DNA of 30,529 nucleotides from JBGSLA01 sp041740935 (GCA_041740935.1 JBGSLA010000020.1:1-30529); one strand, 5' to 3'. Shown: positions 7,990 through 16,242, counted from the stretch's first letter. Made by a program: numbers and translations. The notes: generated by a model from the letters alone, not told the origin.

Positions 7990-8871
7990 ATGAAAAGACT
8001 ACTCATTCTCTGTTGCGCCTTGTGCCTGCTGGGCGTCCTTACCGGCTCTTCCAACGCCGCCGTGATCGACATCCCCAACAACACTATCGTTCAATCCTGG
8101 TCTGGCTTTAACAGTAATACAAATACTCCCCTTGGACCAGTGGCTTACAACAATCCAAATGGAAATGTTAATTCCCCAACCAACACTTGGCACGATGTCA
8201 TTGGGGCCATAGGTGATTTCGAAACCTTCGGGGCCACGTACGACACGGCTACTAAGGAATTAAAAATCAAAACCAACTGGGGCGGCGATGCTTTTACCAC
8301 CCTGGGGGCCAAGACCGCCGATCTTTTTCTGGATTTCGATGCGAACGGCGCCTGGGATGTGGCCATCGGGTTGCGAAGTGGAACGGGAACAGATGATCGG
8401 TTAAATTACGTTTACTCCGGCAATTTAACCTGGTACACCTCCCAAGACTGGAACAACTACTATTTCCCCCAGAAACCAAGTGCGATCTACGGGGGTCAGT
8501 ATGGCGGGGTGGAAAGCGGAACCCGACCCAATGCCACAGTGGACGAAAACTATGCAAAACCCGTCCCCGTGGAAGCCAAGACCTATGATTCATCTACAAA
8601 AATCGACAACTTGGTTTCCTGGACAAACACAAGTGGCGGCGACCCCTGGTATGCGGCCATTAACCTGGGGCTGCTCAGCAGCTATGGTTTTGACCCAGAG
8701 AATTTTGGGTTAGCATTCCTGTGGGCTACCGGCACCTGCGCCAACGATACCGCCGAGGGCGGTTTAGCGCCCACCGGGGTTGTGCCCCTGCCTCCCTCGG
8801 TGCTCCTCCTGGGCTCCGGGTTGTTGGGCCTGGGTCTTTTGGGCTTCCGTCGCCGGAAGCGTGGTCTGTAA
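7990..8871 (+). CDS. Exported protein with PEP-CTERM-like (VPLPP) sorting tail
   Basis: The protein has 293 residues. The start at 7990 is chosen over upstream in-frame codons because GGAG at 7978-7981 is well spaced and the protein then begins with a textbook signal peptide (MKRLLILCCALCLLGVLTGS, cleavage near SNA-A). The body is rich in Asn, Thr, Trp and Tyr, typical of secreted beta-rich proteins (NTWHDVIGAIGDFETFGATY and FLDFDANGAWDVAIGL). The last 29 residues are VPLPPS, a hydrophobic stretch, then GFRRRKRGL, the three-part exosortase signal in its VPL-P variant. Exosortase would remove the tail at the membrane and release or attach the protein to exopolysaccharide; that enzyme is not in the window. 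The function of the mature part is unknown. Confidence 0.82.
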   Translation: MKRLLILCCALCLLGVLTGSSNAAVIDIPNNTIVQSWSGFNSNTNTPLGPVAYNNPNGNVNSPTNTWHDVIGAIGDFETFGATYDTATKELKIKTNWGGDAFTTLGAKTADLFLDFDANGAWDVAIGLRSGTGTDDRLNYVYSGNLTWYTSQDWNNYYFPQKPSAIYGGQYGGVESGTRPNATVDENYAKPVPVEAKTYDSSTKIDNLVSWTNTSGGDPWYAAINLGLLSSYGFDPENFGLAFLWATGTCANDTAEGGLAPTGVVPLPPSVLLLGSGLLGLGLLGFRRRKRGL

Positions 8872-8917
8872 TTCTCCTTGACGGAATAAAGATAATCCAC
8901 CTATCCAGCCAAGTCTT

Positions 8918-8955
8918 GGAGGAAGGGGTCGCCCCCCCTTCCTCCGTTTTTTTTT
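8918..8955 (+). terminator. Rho-independent terminator
   Basis: GGAGGAAGGGG (8918-8928) pairs perfectly with CCCCTTCCTCC (8935-8945) around a 6-base loop, followed by G and nine T. It ends the VPLPP gene at 8871 and separates it from the convergent protease gene. Confidence 0.92.
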
Positions 8956-8985
8956 GAGGTCTTCCGTCTCTCAGAGAACCTCAGG

Positions 8986-9825
8986 TTATCTTACTGCTTT
9001 CCGCCGTCGGCGCCCCAGCAACAACAACGAACTCAGCCCCGTGCCGAACAGCAGCCAGGTGGGCGCAATGGGGACAGAGGAATAGCCTTCTCCAGCCTGG
9101 ATACCCTGATCGTAACCTGAGGCGAAGTAATCAGGTGAATATCCCAAGGCCTGGACCCCCCCTATTTTCCAGCCACTATAGCCACCCCCCAGATACCAGG
9201 CGTTGCTCTGCCAGATGAGGGGATATTCCCGCAAACCCAGATAGTTGTCATCCGAATCGGTGAGAAAAATGCTGGTATAGGCTCCCGGGGCGCTGTAACT
9301 GAACCCCCAGGCGGTGACCGCATGGGAAGAAACCCCGCTTTTGCTTATCACCAACCCCACCCCTTTGCCCTGGTGCAACAGGGAATCGATTGAGCTCATC
9401 ACGTTGCCCCCCGAGGCGTAGGCATAATAGCTGCTGAAGTTCAGGGTAGGAAAGAAATTGCCGCCTCCGGGGACATCGGGGTAGGAAGCAAAGGTATAGG
9501 GCGGCGGGGAGCCGTTGAACCACCATTTCCAGGCCCAGGACATGTAACCACCCTTGTCCGTCCAGTGGTCCTGGAAGTGCTGGAACATCTGGGACGCGGT
9601 GTCGTACAGGGGCGTGTCCCACTGCCCCCAGGACAGGATGTTGGAGGCCGCCGCGGCCCAGCACATCAGGTCGTCCTCGGTGTTGGCCGCGGTCTTGTTG
9701 GCGTCCTGCCAGGTGCCGCCGTAAGTGTCATAAATGAAATAACTTTCGGACCAGGCCGGCGCCGCGCCGGCCAACAGCGCCGATACCATTATAATTAGGA
9801 AAAAACCACGAAACCTTTTCATCAT
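8986..9825 (-). CDS. IdeS/Mac (C66)-like cysteine protease with exosortase-like C-terminal tail
   Basis: The protein has 279 residues with a signal peptide (MMKRFRGFFLIIMVSALLAG, cleavage near AWS). The papain-fold catalytic set is visible: Cys55 in EDDLMCWAAAASNILSWGQW, His168 in SSHAVTAWGF and Asp190 in FLTDSDDN, with Lys44 upstream of the Cys. From memory, IdeS has His and Asp 22 residues apart and Lys about 10 before Cys; both spacings match here, although Cys-to-His is shorter. IdeS is a streptococcal immunoglobulin-cleaving protease; relatives in environmental bacteria have unknown substrates. The last 29 residues (VPIAPTWLLFGTG, hydrophobic run, GRRRRKAVR) form a PEP-CTERM-like tail with a degenerate motif. 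GGGAGG lies just before the ATG, and a sigma-54 promoter lies 67-82 bases upstream. It is probably surface-retained or released after exosortase cleavage. Confidence 0.72.
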   Translation of the reverse strand: MMKRFRGFFLIIMVSALLAGAAPAWSESYFIYDTYGGTWQDANKTAANTEDDLMCWAAAASNILSWGQWDTPLYDTASQMFQHFQDHWTDKGGYMSWAWKWWFNGSPPPYTFASYPDVPGGGNFFPTLNFSSYYAYASGGNVMSSIDSLLHQGKGVGLVISKSGVSSHAVTAWGFSYSAPGAYTSIFLTDSDDNYLGLREYPLIWQSNAWYLGGGYSGWKIGGVQALGYSPDYFASGYDQGIQAGEGYSSVPIAPTWLLFGTGLSSLLLLGRRRRKAVR

Positions 9826-9891
9826 GAACCTCCCCCGGAAAAACCTGACCGCCCGCCGTATCGACAGGGGTAGTGATTTGCCCTATGGCTA

Positions 9892-9907
9892 AGCAAAAAA
9901 CTTGCCA
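9892..9907 (-). promoter_or_regulatory. Sigma-54 (RpoN) -24/-12 promoter of the IdeS-like gene
   Basis: Read on the minus strand, TGGCAAGTTTTTTGCT matches the RpoN consensus TGGCAC-N5-TTGCW, with the invariant GG and GC separated by exactly 10 bases. Initiation would fall near 9880, leaving a 5' UTR of about 55 bases. An enhancer-binding activator would be required; none is encoded here. The rest of the gap 9826-10199 shows an AT-rich stretch and heptad array 3. Confidence 0.75.
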
Positions 9908-10134
9908 TTAATTAACTTATTGAATTAATTGATTTATTTAAGAAAAATCGCAGGAGATGAGCTCTTGGCTGGGAAGAATTTTCTTGAAGCAAAAGAAATT
10001 TCTCGCCGGGAAAGACCAAAAAACGGGGAAGATTTCCGATGGGCAGAAAAAGGCGGCGGCTTTCTTATACCTTCGTGCGGATTGATATGAACCTCGCTAA
10101 GGGGACAACGATTTATTTTACTTGGATTTTTTTT

Positions 10135-10169
10135 ACCCAAAACCCAAAACCCGGAACCCGGAACCGTAT
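10135..10169. repeat. Tandem 7-bp array 3 (ACCCAAA/ACCCGGA)
   Basis: ACCCAAA twice, ACCCGGA twice, then ACCGTAT, preceded by a run of T. It shares the T-run and the closing ACCGTAT with array 6 at 18216. Confidence 0.75.
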
Positions 10170-10199
10170 GCACCCGCAGGCGGGCCGGACCCGGCAACC

Positions 10200-10658
10200 C
10201 TACCGCACCACCTCCATGTGGGCCCGGGGCGGGGCCAGGCCCAGGGGCAGCTCCAGCTTGACCTGGCCGAGGTTCAGGGGAAAGTCGCCCGGGACCTTGA
10301 TGATCACCGGCCGGCCGTCCTGCACCAGGATGGGGGTGGTGGCAAAACCCCGCTGGAGGGCGATGAAATAGTCCCCCCGCGGCGCCTGGGCCAGATTGAC
10401 CCGAAAGCCCCCGGTGCTGCGGACTGCTACCCGGGGAAGTGCGGATTTCAGGGCCGCCTGGCCGTTTTTGTCGGTCTGCCCCGACAATTTTTCCTGCTTT
10501 TGCACCACCTGGAAATAGGCCCCCTCCGCTGCCCGGCTTTTCACCTGCGGCCAGTTAGCGATGACCCCGGTGACCACCGCGTCGCCGGCCCCGGCCGGGG
10601 CGCGGCCCAAAATGACCATGAGGGCGAGGCCCAGCCCCACCATTGACCATGTTTTCAT
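10200..10658 (-). CDS. Secreted protein of unknown function
   Basis: The protein has 152 residues. I start at the ATG at 10658, not the longer frame from 10733, because GGAGG lies 8 bases upstream and the product then opens with a signal peptide (MKTWSMVGLGLALMVILGRA, cleavage after PAGAG or nearby). The mature part begins DAVVTGVIANWPQVKSRAAE, followed by QTDKNGQAALKSALP and RGDYFIALQRGF. This pattern resembles carboxypeptidase-regulatory-like or transthyretin-like beta sandwiches that decorate surface proteins, but the match is weak. I do not recognise a specific family. Upstream of it lies the repeat-rich gap 10659-11182, and it is divergent from the phosphatase gene. Confidence 0.65.
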   Translation of the reverse strand: MKTWSMVGLGLALMVILGRAPAGAGDAVVTGVIANWPQVKSRAAEGAYFQVVQKQEKLSGQTDKNGQAALKSALPRVAVRSTGGFRVNLAQAPRGDYFIALQRGFATTPILVQDGRPVIIKVPGDFPLNLGQVKLELPLGLAPPRAHMEVVR

Positions 10659-10813
10659 CCCCAGGTCCTCCCCGGCACTTTCAGCCAGGGGACTGCAATC
10701 AAAATGCCAGGTCATGCCAGGTTGCAGTTCCATGACGATATCAGCTTTCCAGCCTTTGCCGGCGCAGGCTGAACCATCATGGACACTTTTAGCCGCCCCC
10801 GGGGATGAAAAAT

Positions 10814-10871
10814 GTAGAACAGCCGCCCCCGGCTGTTCTTTTTAAGGCGCAGGCGAGGGCGCCTGCTCTAC
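10814..10871. repeat. REP/BIME-like double hairpin, copy E
   Basis: The cleanest copy: it opens with GTAG and closes with CTAC. First hairpin AACAGCCG/CGGCTGTT (loop CCCC); second hairpin GCAGGCG/CGCCTGC (loop AGGG). Both are perfect, separated by a T-rich 11-base linker. Confidence 0.8.
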
Positions 10872-11108
10872 ATTTCCCGGGGGTTTTTCAGGGTAAAGCC
10901 TGCGGCTACAGAAAATGGCACTTTGAGGGCAACTTAATATCAGCCCCCGCCGGCCGGTCATAAAAAGCCGTTCTCCACGGGGCGGTCATAGTTTCCCAAC
11001 AAAACTCTGACCTCAACAAAATGGCGCTCCCGCCAAGGTCTGGTATAGTTATAGGTGAAAATCAGGAAATATCCGGTGGGGCGGGCCTTAATGACCGCCG
11101 GAACAACA

Positions 11109-11132
11109 GGCGGCCGGGGACGGCCGCCCTAC
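11109..11132. repeat. REP-like single hairpin, copy F
   Basis: GGCGGCCG/CGGCCGCC with loop GGGA, a perfect 8-bp stem, followed immediately by CTAC, the same end as the double copies. It lies about 50 bases before the phosphatase start. Confidence 0.65.
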
Positions 11133-11182
11133 CAAAATATGGCCGCGTGAGGAACTTTTCAAGACAGAAAAAAGGAGAAGCC

Positions 11183-12889
11183 ATGCGGTGGCATCGTTCG
11201 CTTTATACGCTCTCTATATTGATCTTCCTGGCCTGGCTGGCAGGATGGTCTACTGGCTGCGGCGCGGCCCCCGGTAAGGAGGGCCAGGCCGCGACGCCCC
11301 CCCCGGTGAAAAATCTCATTGTGCTGATTGCCGACGGCTGCGGCGCCGAGCACTACACCCTGGCCCGCTGGTTTAAGGGCGAGCCCCTGGCCCTGGATCA
11401 GATCTGCGTAGGCGCGGTCAAGACCTTCATCGCGGATGCGGTGGTGGCCGATTCGGCGCCGGCCTCCACGGCCTTTGCCACCGGGGTCCGCACCAATGGC
11501 AAACTCATCGGCATGGGCCCCAGGCCCCCTACCCTGCCGGTGGTCCCCATCCCCGCGCCCGAACTGGCCTACAAGCCCCTGGCCACGGTCCTGGAGGGGG
11601 CGAAACTCCTGGGCAAGGCCACCGGCCTGGCGGTGACCTGCCGGGTGACCCACGCCACCCCTGCAGCCTATTACGCCCATGTGCCCTCCCGCATCCTGGA
11701 AAACGACATCATGGAGCAGGGCGTTTACCAGAACCTGGACGTGGTCCTGGGGGGCGGCCGGCGGCATCTGCTCCCCAAAGAGCAGGGCGGCAAACGCACC
11801 GACCGGGAAAATCTGCTGGAGGTCTTGAAAGAACGGGGCTATGCGGTGGCGGCCGACGCCGAGGAGCTGGCCCGCATCAAATCCGGCAAAGTGTACGGCC
11901 TGTTTGCCGACAATCACCTGGAAGCCGAGATCGACCGCCACGAATTCGCTCCCCGGCAGCCCACCCTTAAGGACATGACCATCAAGGCCATCGAGATTCT
12001 ATCCCAGGACCCGGACGGTTTTTTCCTGATGGTGGAGGGCAGCCAGGTGGATTGGGCCTCCCACGCCAACGACCCGGCCCATCTGCTGAGCGACCTGTTG
12101 ATGTTTGACCGGGCGGTCAGGGCGGCCCTGGATTTTGCCGCCAGGGACGGCAACACCCTGGTCCTGGCCTTTTCCGACCACAACTGCGGGGGCCTCAGCA
12201 TCGGCAATTACGCCACTGACGGCCGCTATTCCAGGATGCAGGTGGAGGACCTGGTGGGCCCCTTGAAGAACATGAAATTATCCGCCCAGGCGGTGTGGGG
12301 CAAGATGGGGGGGGAGGTCACCCCCGAAAACCTGCAAAAAGTGGTGAACGAATACTGGGGCCTTAAGCTCACCGATGAGGAGGCCGCCCAAATCGTCGCC
12401 CTGGGCGCCACCTACCGCGGCCACCCCCACAACGCCCTGGGGGAAATAATCTGCCGGCAACACACCTGCCTGGGCTGGACCATCCACGGCCACACCGGGG
12501 GCGATGTGCCCCTGTTCGCCTATGGCCCGCAGCGCCCGGTGGGATTGGTAGACGGGCCGGATATCGGCAAAATCTGCGCCCGGGCCCTGGGCCTGTCCCT
12601 TGACCGGCTGAACGCCCGGCTCTTCGTGGACGCGGCCGGGGCGCTGGCGGGCGGTGAGGTGGCCGTCGACCACAGCGACCCGGAAAATCCCCTGGTAAAA
12701 ATTTCCTATCAGGGGACAAAGGCCGAGCTGCCTGCCAATAAAAACCTCCTCCGGCTTGAGGGCCGCGCCGTTCCCCTGGAGGGCCTGGTGGTCCATGCCT
12801 CCCCCACCGGCAAGGTGTATCTCCCCCTGCAGGCGATCAATCTGATCAAAGGTTCGCCCGATGTCCTGCCGCCGATAGCCCCGGAATAA
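11183..12889 (+). CDS. Alkaline phosphatase, predicted lipoprotein
   Basis: The protein has 568 residues, started at 11183 because AGGAG (11173-11177) precedes it and it then begins with a signal sequence ending WSTGC (Cys26, an acceptable but imperfect lipobox). The family is alkaline phosphatase (phosphomonoester hydrolysis, two Zn and one Mg): metal-ligand Asp51 in VLIADGCGAEH, nucleophile Ser91 in VADSAPASTAFATG, THATPAAYYAH, MVEGSQVDWASHANDP (Glu, Asp and His ligands), FSDHNCGG (Asp-His) and TIHGHTGGDVP (His). All catalytic positions are present. The last 100 residues form a small beta-rich domain (NARLFVDAAGALAGGEVAVD) ahead of the C-terminus. It should act in the periplasm or on the outer surface, releasing phosphate from organic esters. 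No Pho box is obvious in the repeat-filled upstream gap. Confidence 0.88.
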   Translation: MRWHRSLYTLSILIFLAWLAGWSTGCGAAPGKEGQAATPPPVKNLIVLIADGCGAEHYTLARWFKGEPLALDQICVGAVKTFIADAVVADSAPASTAFATGVRTNGKLIGMGPRPPTLPVVPIPAPELAYKPLATVLEGAKLLGKATGLAVTCRVTHATPAAYYAHVPSRILENDIMEQGVYQNLDVVLGGGRRHLLPKEQGGKRTDRENLLEVLKERGYAVAADAEELARIKSGKVYGLFADNHLEAEIDRHEFAPRQPTLKDMTIKAIEILSQDPDGFFLMVEGSQVDWASHANDPAHLLSDLLMFDRAVRAALDFAARDGNTLVLAFSDHNCGGLSIGNYATDGRYSRMQVEDLVGPLKNMKLSAQAVWGKMGGEVTPENLQKVVNEYWGLKLTDEEAAQIVALGATYRGHPHNALGEIICRQHTCLGWTIHGHTGGDVPLFAYGPQRPVGLVDGPDIGKICARALGLSLDRLNARLFVDAAGALAGGEVAVDHSDPENPLVKISYQGTKAELPANKNLLRLEGRAVPLEGLVVHASPTGKVYLPLQAINLIKGSPDVLPPIAPE

Positions 12890-13331
12890 AGATTCCCATG
12901 ACTTTTTCGGCCCTGCCCCTGTTGTTGTCAGGGAGTTTGCCGATATATCAGCAAAGGTGGCGCGGCCCCTGGTCTCCAGGTTTGCATGATGCCTGCCGAG
13001 TTCCAGGAGGCATGATTTCCGGCCGCAGGCCTCAGACCAATTCCATCAAAAAAGAATTTTCCGCAGGCGCGCAATTCATTGCACCCTTCCAGGGCCCGAT
13101 GAATCAAGCCCCTGCAATTGATTCACTTTGATGGCGGCTTGGTCTAAAGCCCCAGCCGGCGCCGGCCGGCAAGCCCTGGCCGCCGGGCGACTGCAACCCG
13201 GCTGGACCGGAGCGTATTCCAGATTTTTCGGCAGACGCAGCCTGGGCAACAGGTAATTATTTGAAATTTATCTTTATTTTTGTAGAAAACGGGGAAGCCC
13301 AAACGGTATTAGAGGGGTCTTGCGAGGGCCT
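12890..13331. other. Gene-free stretch
   Basis: A gap of 442 bases with no ORF that has an RBS or family resemblance. It contains GC-rich palindromic patches (around 13155-13175) and ends in an AT-rich 60 bases that could hold the promoter of the next gene. I see no clear promoter, RNA or terminator. Confidence 0.4.
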
Positions 13332-13865
13332 ATGGACGACAAAAGCGAACGGCAGTGTCCGCGCCAGGATCTGGCGGATTATTTTGAAAATCTGGCTCGG
13401 TGGCTGAGAAGCGGTTTTTTCGAAAACGAGGGAGAGCGCTGGGGGGTTCCCGATCACCTCGTCAGCAAAATTGAGGTGTGGGAAAAAAAGGGGTGCGTCC
13501 AGGCGCATCTGCGCCTGCAATGGCCGCTGGGGAATGGAGAAAACCCCGTCATGCTCCAGGACAGGTGCCGCCGGCAACGGGAATATACCGAACTCAAGAA
13601 TCAGTTGGCCGAGGCCTTCAGTGAATTGTTGGAGTTGGCCCAGATGTGGCTGTTGCCCGCGGAAAGCCAGGTCATGAAATTCATGGAACTCTCCCGGGAG
13701 TTTGTCCTGTTGGCCGACCCGGAGTGGGAGAACGAAATTACGGAGTATATGGCCCATGTGGAAAATCTCTTTTTTGCGGTGAAAAACAAGCAGTTGGAGA
13801 TCTTCCTGCACGAACTCCGGGACCTGAAGGTACTGGTCAAGACCTGCCACCAGGAGCGGCGCTAG
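13332..13865 (+). CDS. XXXCH-type / amphi-Trp-like protein
   Basis: The protein has 177 residues. The N-terminal 70 (DLADYFENLARWLRSGFFEN, GERWGVPDHLVSKIEVWEKK, LRLQWP) match the shape of the amphi-Trp/XXXCH domain: a helix with LA.WL.SG, a turn, then paired strands ending in a Trp. The C-terminal half is helical and ends LRDLKVLVKTCHQERR, the Cys-His close to the terminus that gives XXXCH proteins their name. These proteins occur in Deltaproteobacteria and some are linked to the GAK gene system; their function is unknown. The other GAK genes are not in the window. ATG at 13332 and TTG at 13320 are both possible starts, each with a rather close G-rich RBS; I favour ATG. Confidence 0.55.
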   Translation: MDDKSERQCPRQDLADYFENLARWLRSGFFENEGERWGVPDHLVSKIEVWEKKGCVQAHLRLQWPLGNGENPVMLQDRCRRQREYTELKNQLAEAFSELLELAQMWLLPAESQVMKFMELSREFVLLADPEWENEITEYMAHVENLFFAVKNKQLEIFLHELRDLKVLVKTCHQERR

Positions 13866-13876
13866 GGGAGCGGCCG

Positions 13877-13918
13877 GTGACCAGTTACCAGTGACCAGTG
13901 ATCAGTGACCAGTAATCA
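13877..13918. repeat. Tandem 7-bp array 4 (GTGACCA)
   Basis: Six units: GTGACCA, GTTACCA, GTGACCA, GTGATCA, GTGACCA, GTAATCA. It begins 11 bases after the XXXCH gene. Confidence 0.85.
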
Positions 13919-13951
13919 GGGGTTCGGGGTGGGGGTGAGGAGGACACTGGA

Positions 13952-13972
13952 AGGCGGGCGTCCCGCCCGCCT
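13952..13972. repeat. REP-like hairpin between convergent genes
   Basis: AGGCGGGCG pairs with CGCCCGCCT across loop TCC, a perfect 9-bp stem. Lying between two convergent gene ends, it could act as a bidirectional 3'-end hairpin; it has no T-tract. Confidence 0.5.
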
Positions 13973-14001
13973 CCGTAAGCCGACGCCGCAGCCTTCCGGG
14001 C

Positions 14002-14973
14002 CTATTTTTCCACCCGCCGGATGATAAAATCCTGCCATTCCTGCCAGTGGTAGCTCCATTGGGGCATCTCGGCCTGAAGATTTTCCAGGGACACCTCGGC
14101 CCGGGCGCTGGCCGCGTGCCCGCCGGCGGAGCCCAGCTTGCCGAAGGCCTTGACGGCCAGCCGGCCGGCGTTTTTGCGCAGCCCGTCATTTCTGAAAATG
14201 ACCACCAGTTTGTCCTGGTAGATGCCCCCCACAATGGTCCAGGAGATCTCCTCCACCCGCAGGAAAAAATCCGCCATGATCACCATCAGGTCCGGGGTGG
14301 GGACTTCGCCCAGGAAGGTGTACAGGCGGTTGCCCCGGCGCCGGTAGCGCTTCAGGCCCGATTGAAAATAGCTCAGCATTTTCAGGGTGAGTTCGGCGAA
14401 CTCCAGCTTGCGCACCAGAGGCCGGAGGATAAAGGGGTACAGATAATGGAAGGCCCGGACGTCCGCCTCGATGGTGGGGCGCTCGAAGTTGTTGGTGTCG
14501 GTCTTGATGGCGTAGTACAGGGCGGTGGCCAGCTTGAGGGAGGGTTTGATGCGGGCGGCTCGCAGGTATTCGGTCAGGATGGAGGAAGTGGCGCCGTAGC
14601 GGGGCCGGATATCCATCATCCTGGCCTTGCTGTCTTCCAGAAGCGGATGGTGGTCAATGATGAGGTCATAGGAGTGGCCGGCAAAGTTCTGGTGATGCCC
14701 GGGCTGGGAATCCACAATGGCCCTGCGGTTGAACTGCTCCACCTTCACCTGCTCAGAGGGCAGGCTGGGAATGTTCAACAGGCGCACCATGCGGTCGTTT
14801 TGGGGCCGGGTGATGGGCCGGATATGGGAAATGGTGGTGTTGGCCAGACGGCGCCAGAGGAGACGTTTTAAGGCCCAGGCGCTGGCCAGAGAGTCGGGAT
14901 CGGCGTCGATAAGGATGAGAAGGCGATCCTCATGGGTAAAGAGATTATAGAGGCGCTGCAGGGCCTGTCGCAT
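14002..14973 (-). CDS. DHH-family phosphoesterase (NrnA/RecJ-like)
   Basis: The protein has 323 residues. The DHH superfamily motifs are in order: LILIDADPDSLASAWALKRL (motif I, Asp ligands), AIVDSQPGHH (motif II), DLIIDHHPL (the DHH motif), and KTDTNNFERP (motif IV). A DHHA1 substrate-binding module follows, with KLGSAGGHAASARAE near the C-terminus. The length fits bacterial NrnA-type enzymes, which degrade short oligonucleotides and dephosphorylate pAp; single-strand exonuclease RecJ is much longer. Substrate choice cannot be read from the sequence. It is convergent with the XXXCH gene and has no obvious operon partner; the upstream RBS is weak. Confidence 0.82.
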   Translation of the reverse strand: MRQALQRLYNLFTHEDRLLILIDADPDSLASAWALKRLLWRRLANTTISHIRPITRPQNDRMVRLLNIPSLPSEQVKVEQFNRRAIVDSQPGHHQNFAGHSYDLIIDHHPLLEDSKARMMDIRPRYGATSSILTEYLRAARIKPSLKLATALYYAIKTDTNNFERPTIEADVRAFHYLYPFILRPLVRKLEFAELTLKMLSYFQSGLKRYRRRGNRLYTFLGEVPTPDLMVIMADFFLRVEEISWTIVGGIYQDKLVVIFRNDGLRKNAGRLAVKAFGKLGSAGGHAASARAEVSLENLQAEMPQWSYHWQEWQDFIIRRVEK

Positions 14974-15151
14974 AATGGGCCTATTTTACCCCAAAGCCCG
15001 TTGCCTGGCAAACCACAACCGGCGAATTTTTTTCATCATATCAGAATATCAGCAGCAACCCCCCAACCTCATCGCCGGTAAGGGGGCACTGCCCTGATGT
15101 ATAACTTTGAACCACGGACCTTGAACTTTTGAAAGGGAAAAAAGGAAAAAA

Positions 15152-15178
15152 TTAAGTTTTCTTTTAACATGCCGATAA
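15152..15178 (+). promoter_or_regulatory. Sigma-28 (FliA) promoter of fliC
   Basis: TTAAGTTT (15152-15159), an 11-base spacer, then GCCGATAA (15171-15178). The -10 is identical to the flagellar sigma-28 consensus and the -35 differs from TAAAGTTT by one base. The 5' UTR is about 115 bases. The rest of the gap 14974-15301 holds a weak heptad-like stretch at 15106-15133. Confidence 0.9.
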
Positions 15179-15301
15179 AAGGAACAAATCTAAGGTTAAA
15201 TCTGACTATCGGTGAGGAAGGAGGTGCACAGCCGCAATTTCATAACAGGAATCTGAAAAACGCAAGGATGCAAGTCGTTAACGATCAAGGAGGATTGACC
15301 A

Positions 15302-16186
15302 ATGGCATTGGTGATTAACCACAACCTGATGGCCATGAGTGCCGCCAGATATCTCGGAACTTCCTATAACCGCCTCGCCGTTTCAGTAGCCCGCCTGTCC
15401 TCGGGCCTCCGCATCAATTCCGCCGCCGATGACGCCGCCGGTCTGGCCATTCGGGAGATGATGCGCTCGGATATCCGGGTGTTAAACCAGGGGATACGAA
15501 ACGCCAATGACGCCCTGTCCCTGATCCAGACCGCTGACGGAGCTCTGTCGGTCATCGATGAAAAGCTCATCCGTATGAAGGAACTGGCGGAACAGGCGGC
15601 CACGGGCACCTATACCAGCGCCCAACGCCAGATCATGGACAGCGAATACCAAGCCATGGCCTCGGAAATCACCCGGATTGCCATGGCCACCGACTTCAAC
15701 GGCGTAAAACTGCTGGACGGCAGCCTCTCCGGCACCGGCGTGGATGGTTCCTACGGCAATCAGATGAAGATTCATTTCGGCACCGGCAACAGCTCTGCCG
15801 AAGATTACTACTACATCAAAGTCAATGCGGCCACCGCCTCGGCCCTGGGAGTCGGGAACTCCATCGGCGTCGGCACCGCGGGGTACACCATCAGCACCCA
15901 GTCGGCGGCCCAGAACGCCCTGGGGGCGTTGGACAGCGCCATCAGCAGCAAGGACAACATCCGGGCCAACCTGGGGGCCTTGTCCAACCGCTTGTCCAAC
16001 ACCATCTCCAACCTGACCATCCAGGCAGAAAACACCCAGGCTGCGGAATCCCGCATTTCCGATGTGGATGTGGCCACGGAAATGACGGAGTTTGTGCGAA
16101 ATCAAATACTCACCCAGGCGGCAGTGGCCATGTTGGCCCAGGCCAACGCCCTGCCGCAACTGGCCTTGTCCCTGATCAACGGCTAA
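15302..16186 (+). CDS. fliC: Flagellin
   Basis: The protein has 294 residues. The N-terminal D0/D1 region (ALVINHNLMAMSAARYLGTS, LSSGLRINSAADDAAGLAI) and C-terminal D1/D0 region (NRLSNTISNLTIQAENTQAA, ESRISDVDVATEMTEF, QANALPQLALSLI) are strongly conserved with bacterial flagellins; both form the coiled-coil core of the filament. The centre is very short, with no D3, so the filament surface is minimal. Residues near 95 read LIRMKELAEQAA, close to the segment TLR5 recognises in enterobacterial flagellins. The start is fixed by AAGGAGG at 15288-15294. The protein is exported by the flagellar type III system with FliS as chaperone. It is followed by a strong hairpin and then fliD. Confidence 0.95.
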   Translation: MALVINHNLMAMSAARYLGTSYNRLAVSVARLSSGLRINSAADDAAGLAIREMMRSDIRVLNQGIRNANDALSLIQTADGALSVIDEKLIRMKELAEQAATGTYTSAQRQIMDSEYQAMASEITRIAMATDFNGVKLLDGSLSGTGVDGSYGNQMKIHFGTGNSSAEDYYYIKVNAATASALGVGNSIGVGTAGYTISTQSAAQNALGALDSAISSKDNIRANLGALSNRLSNTISNLTIQAENTQAAESRISDVDVATEMTEFVRNQILTQAAVAMLAQANALPQLALSLING

Positions 16187-16200
16187 GGTTCCTTTTTCCC

Positions 16201-16242
16201 GGAGCGGGGAGGCAACTTCTTCCCCGCTCCGCCCGCGTTTTC
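16201..16242 (+). terminator. Terminator after fliC
   Basis: GGAGCGGGGA (16201-16210) pairs perfectly with TCCCCGCTCC (16221-16230), loop 10 bases; a TTTT run begins 8 bases later. It starts 14 bases after the flagellin stop. Partial readthrough into fliD is possible because the T-tract is short and displaced. Confidence 0.7.

Noticed and set aside
12898..13131. 77-codon plus-strand ORF after the phosphatase
   Set aside because: No RBS, no recognisable domain, composition like intergenic DNA.
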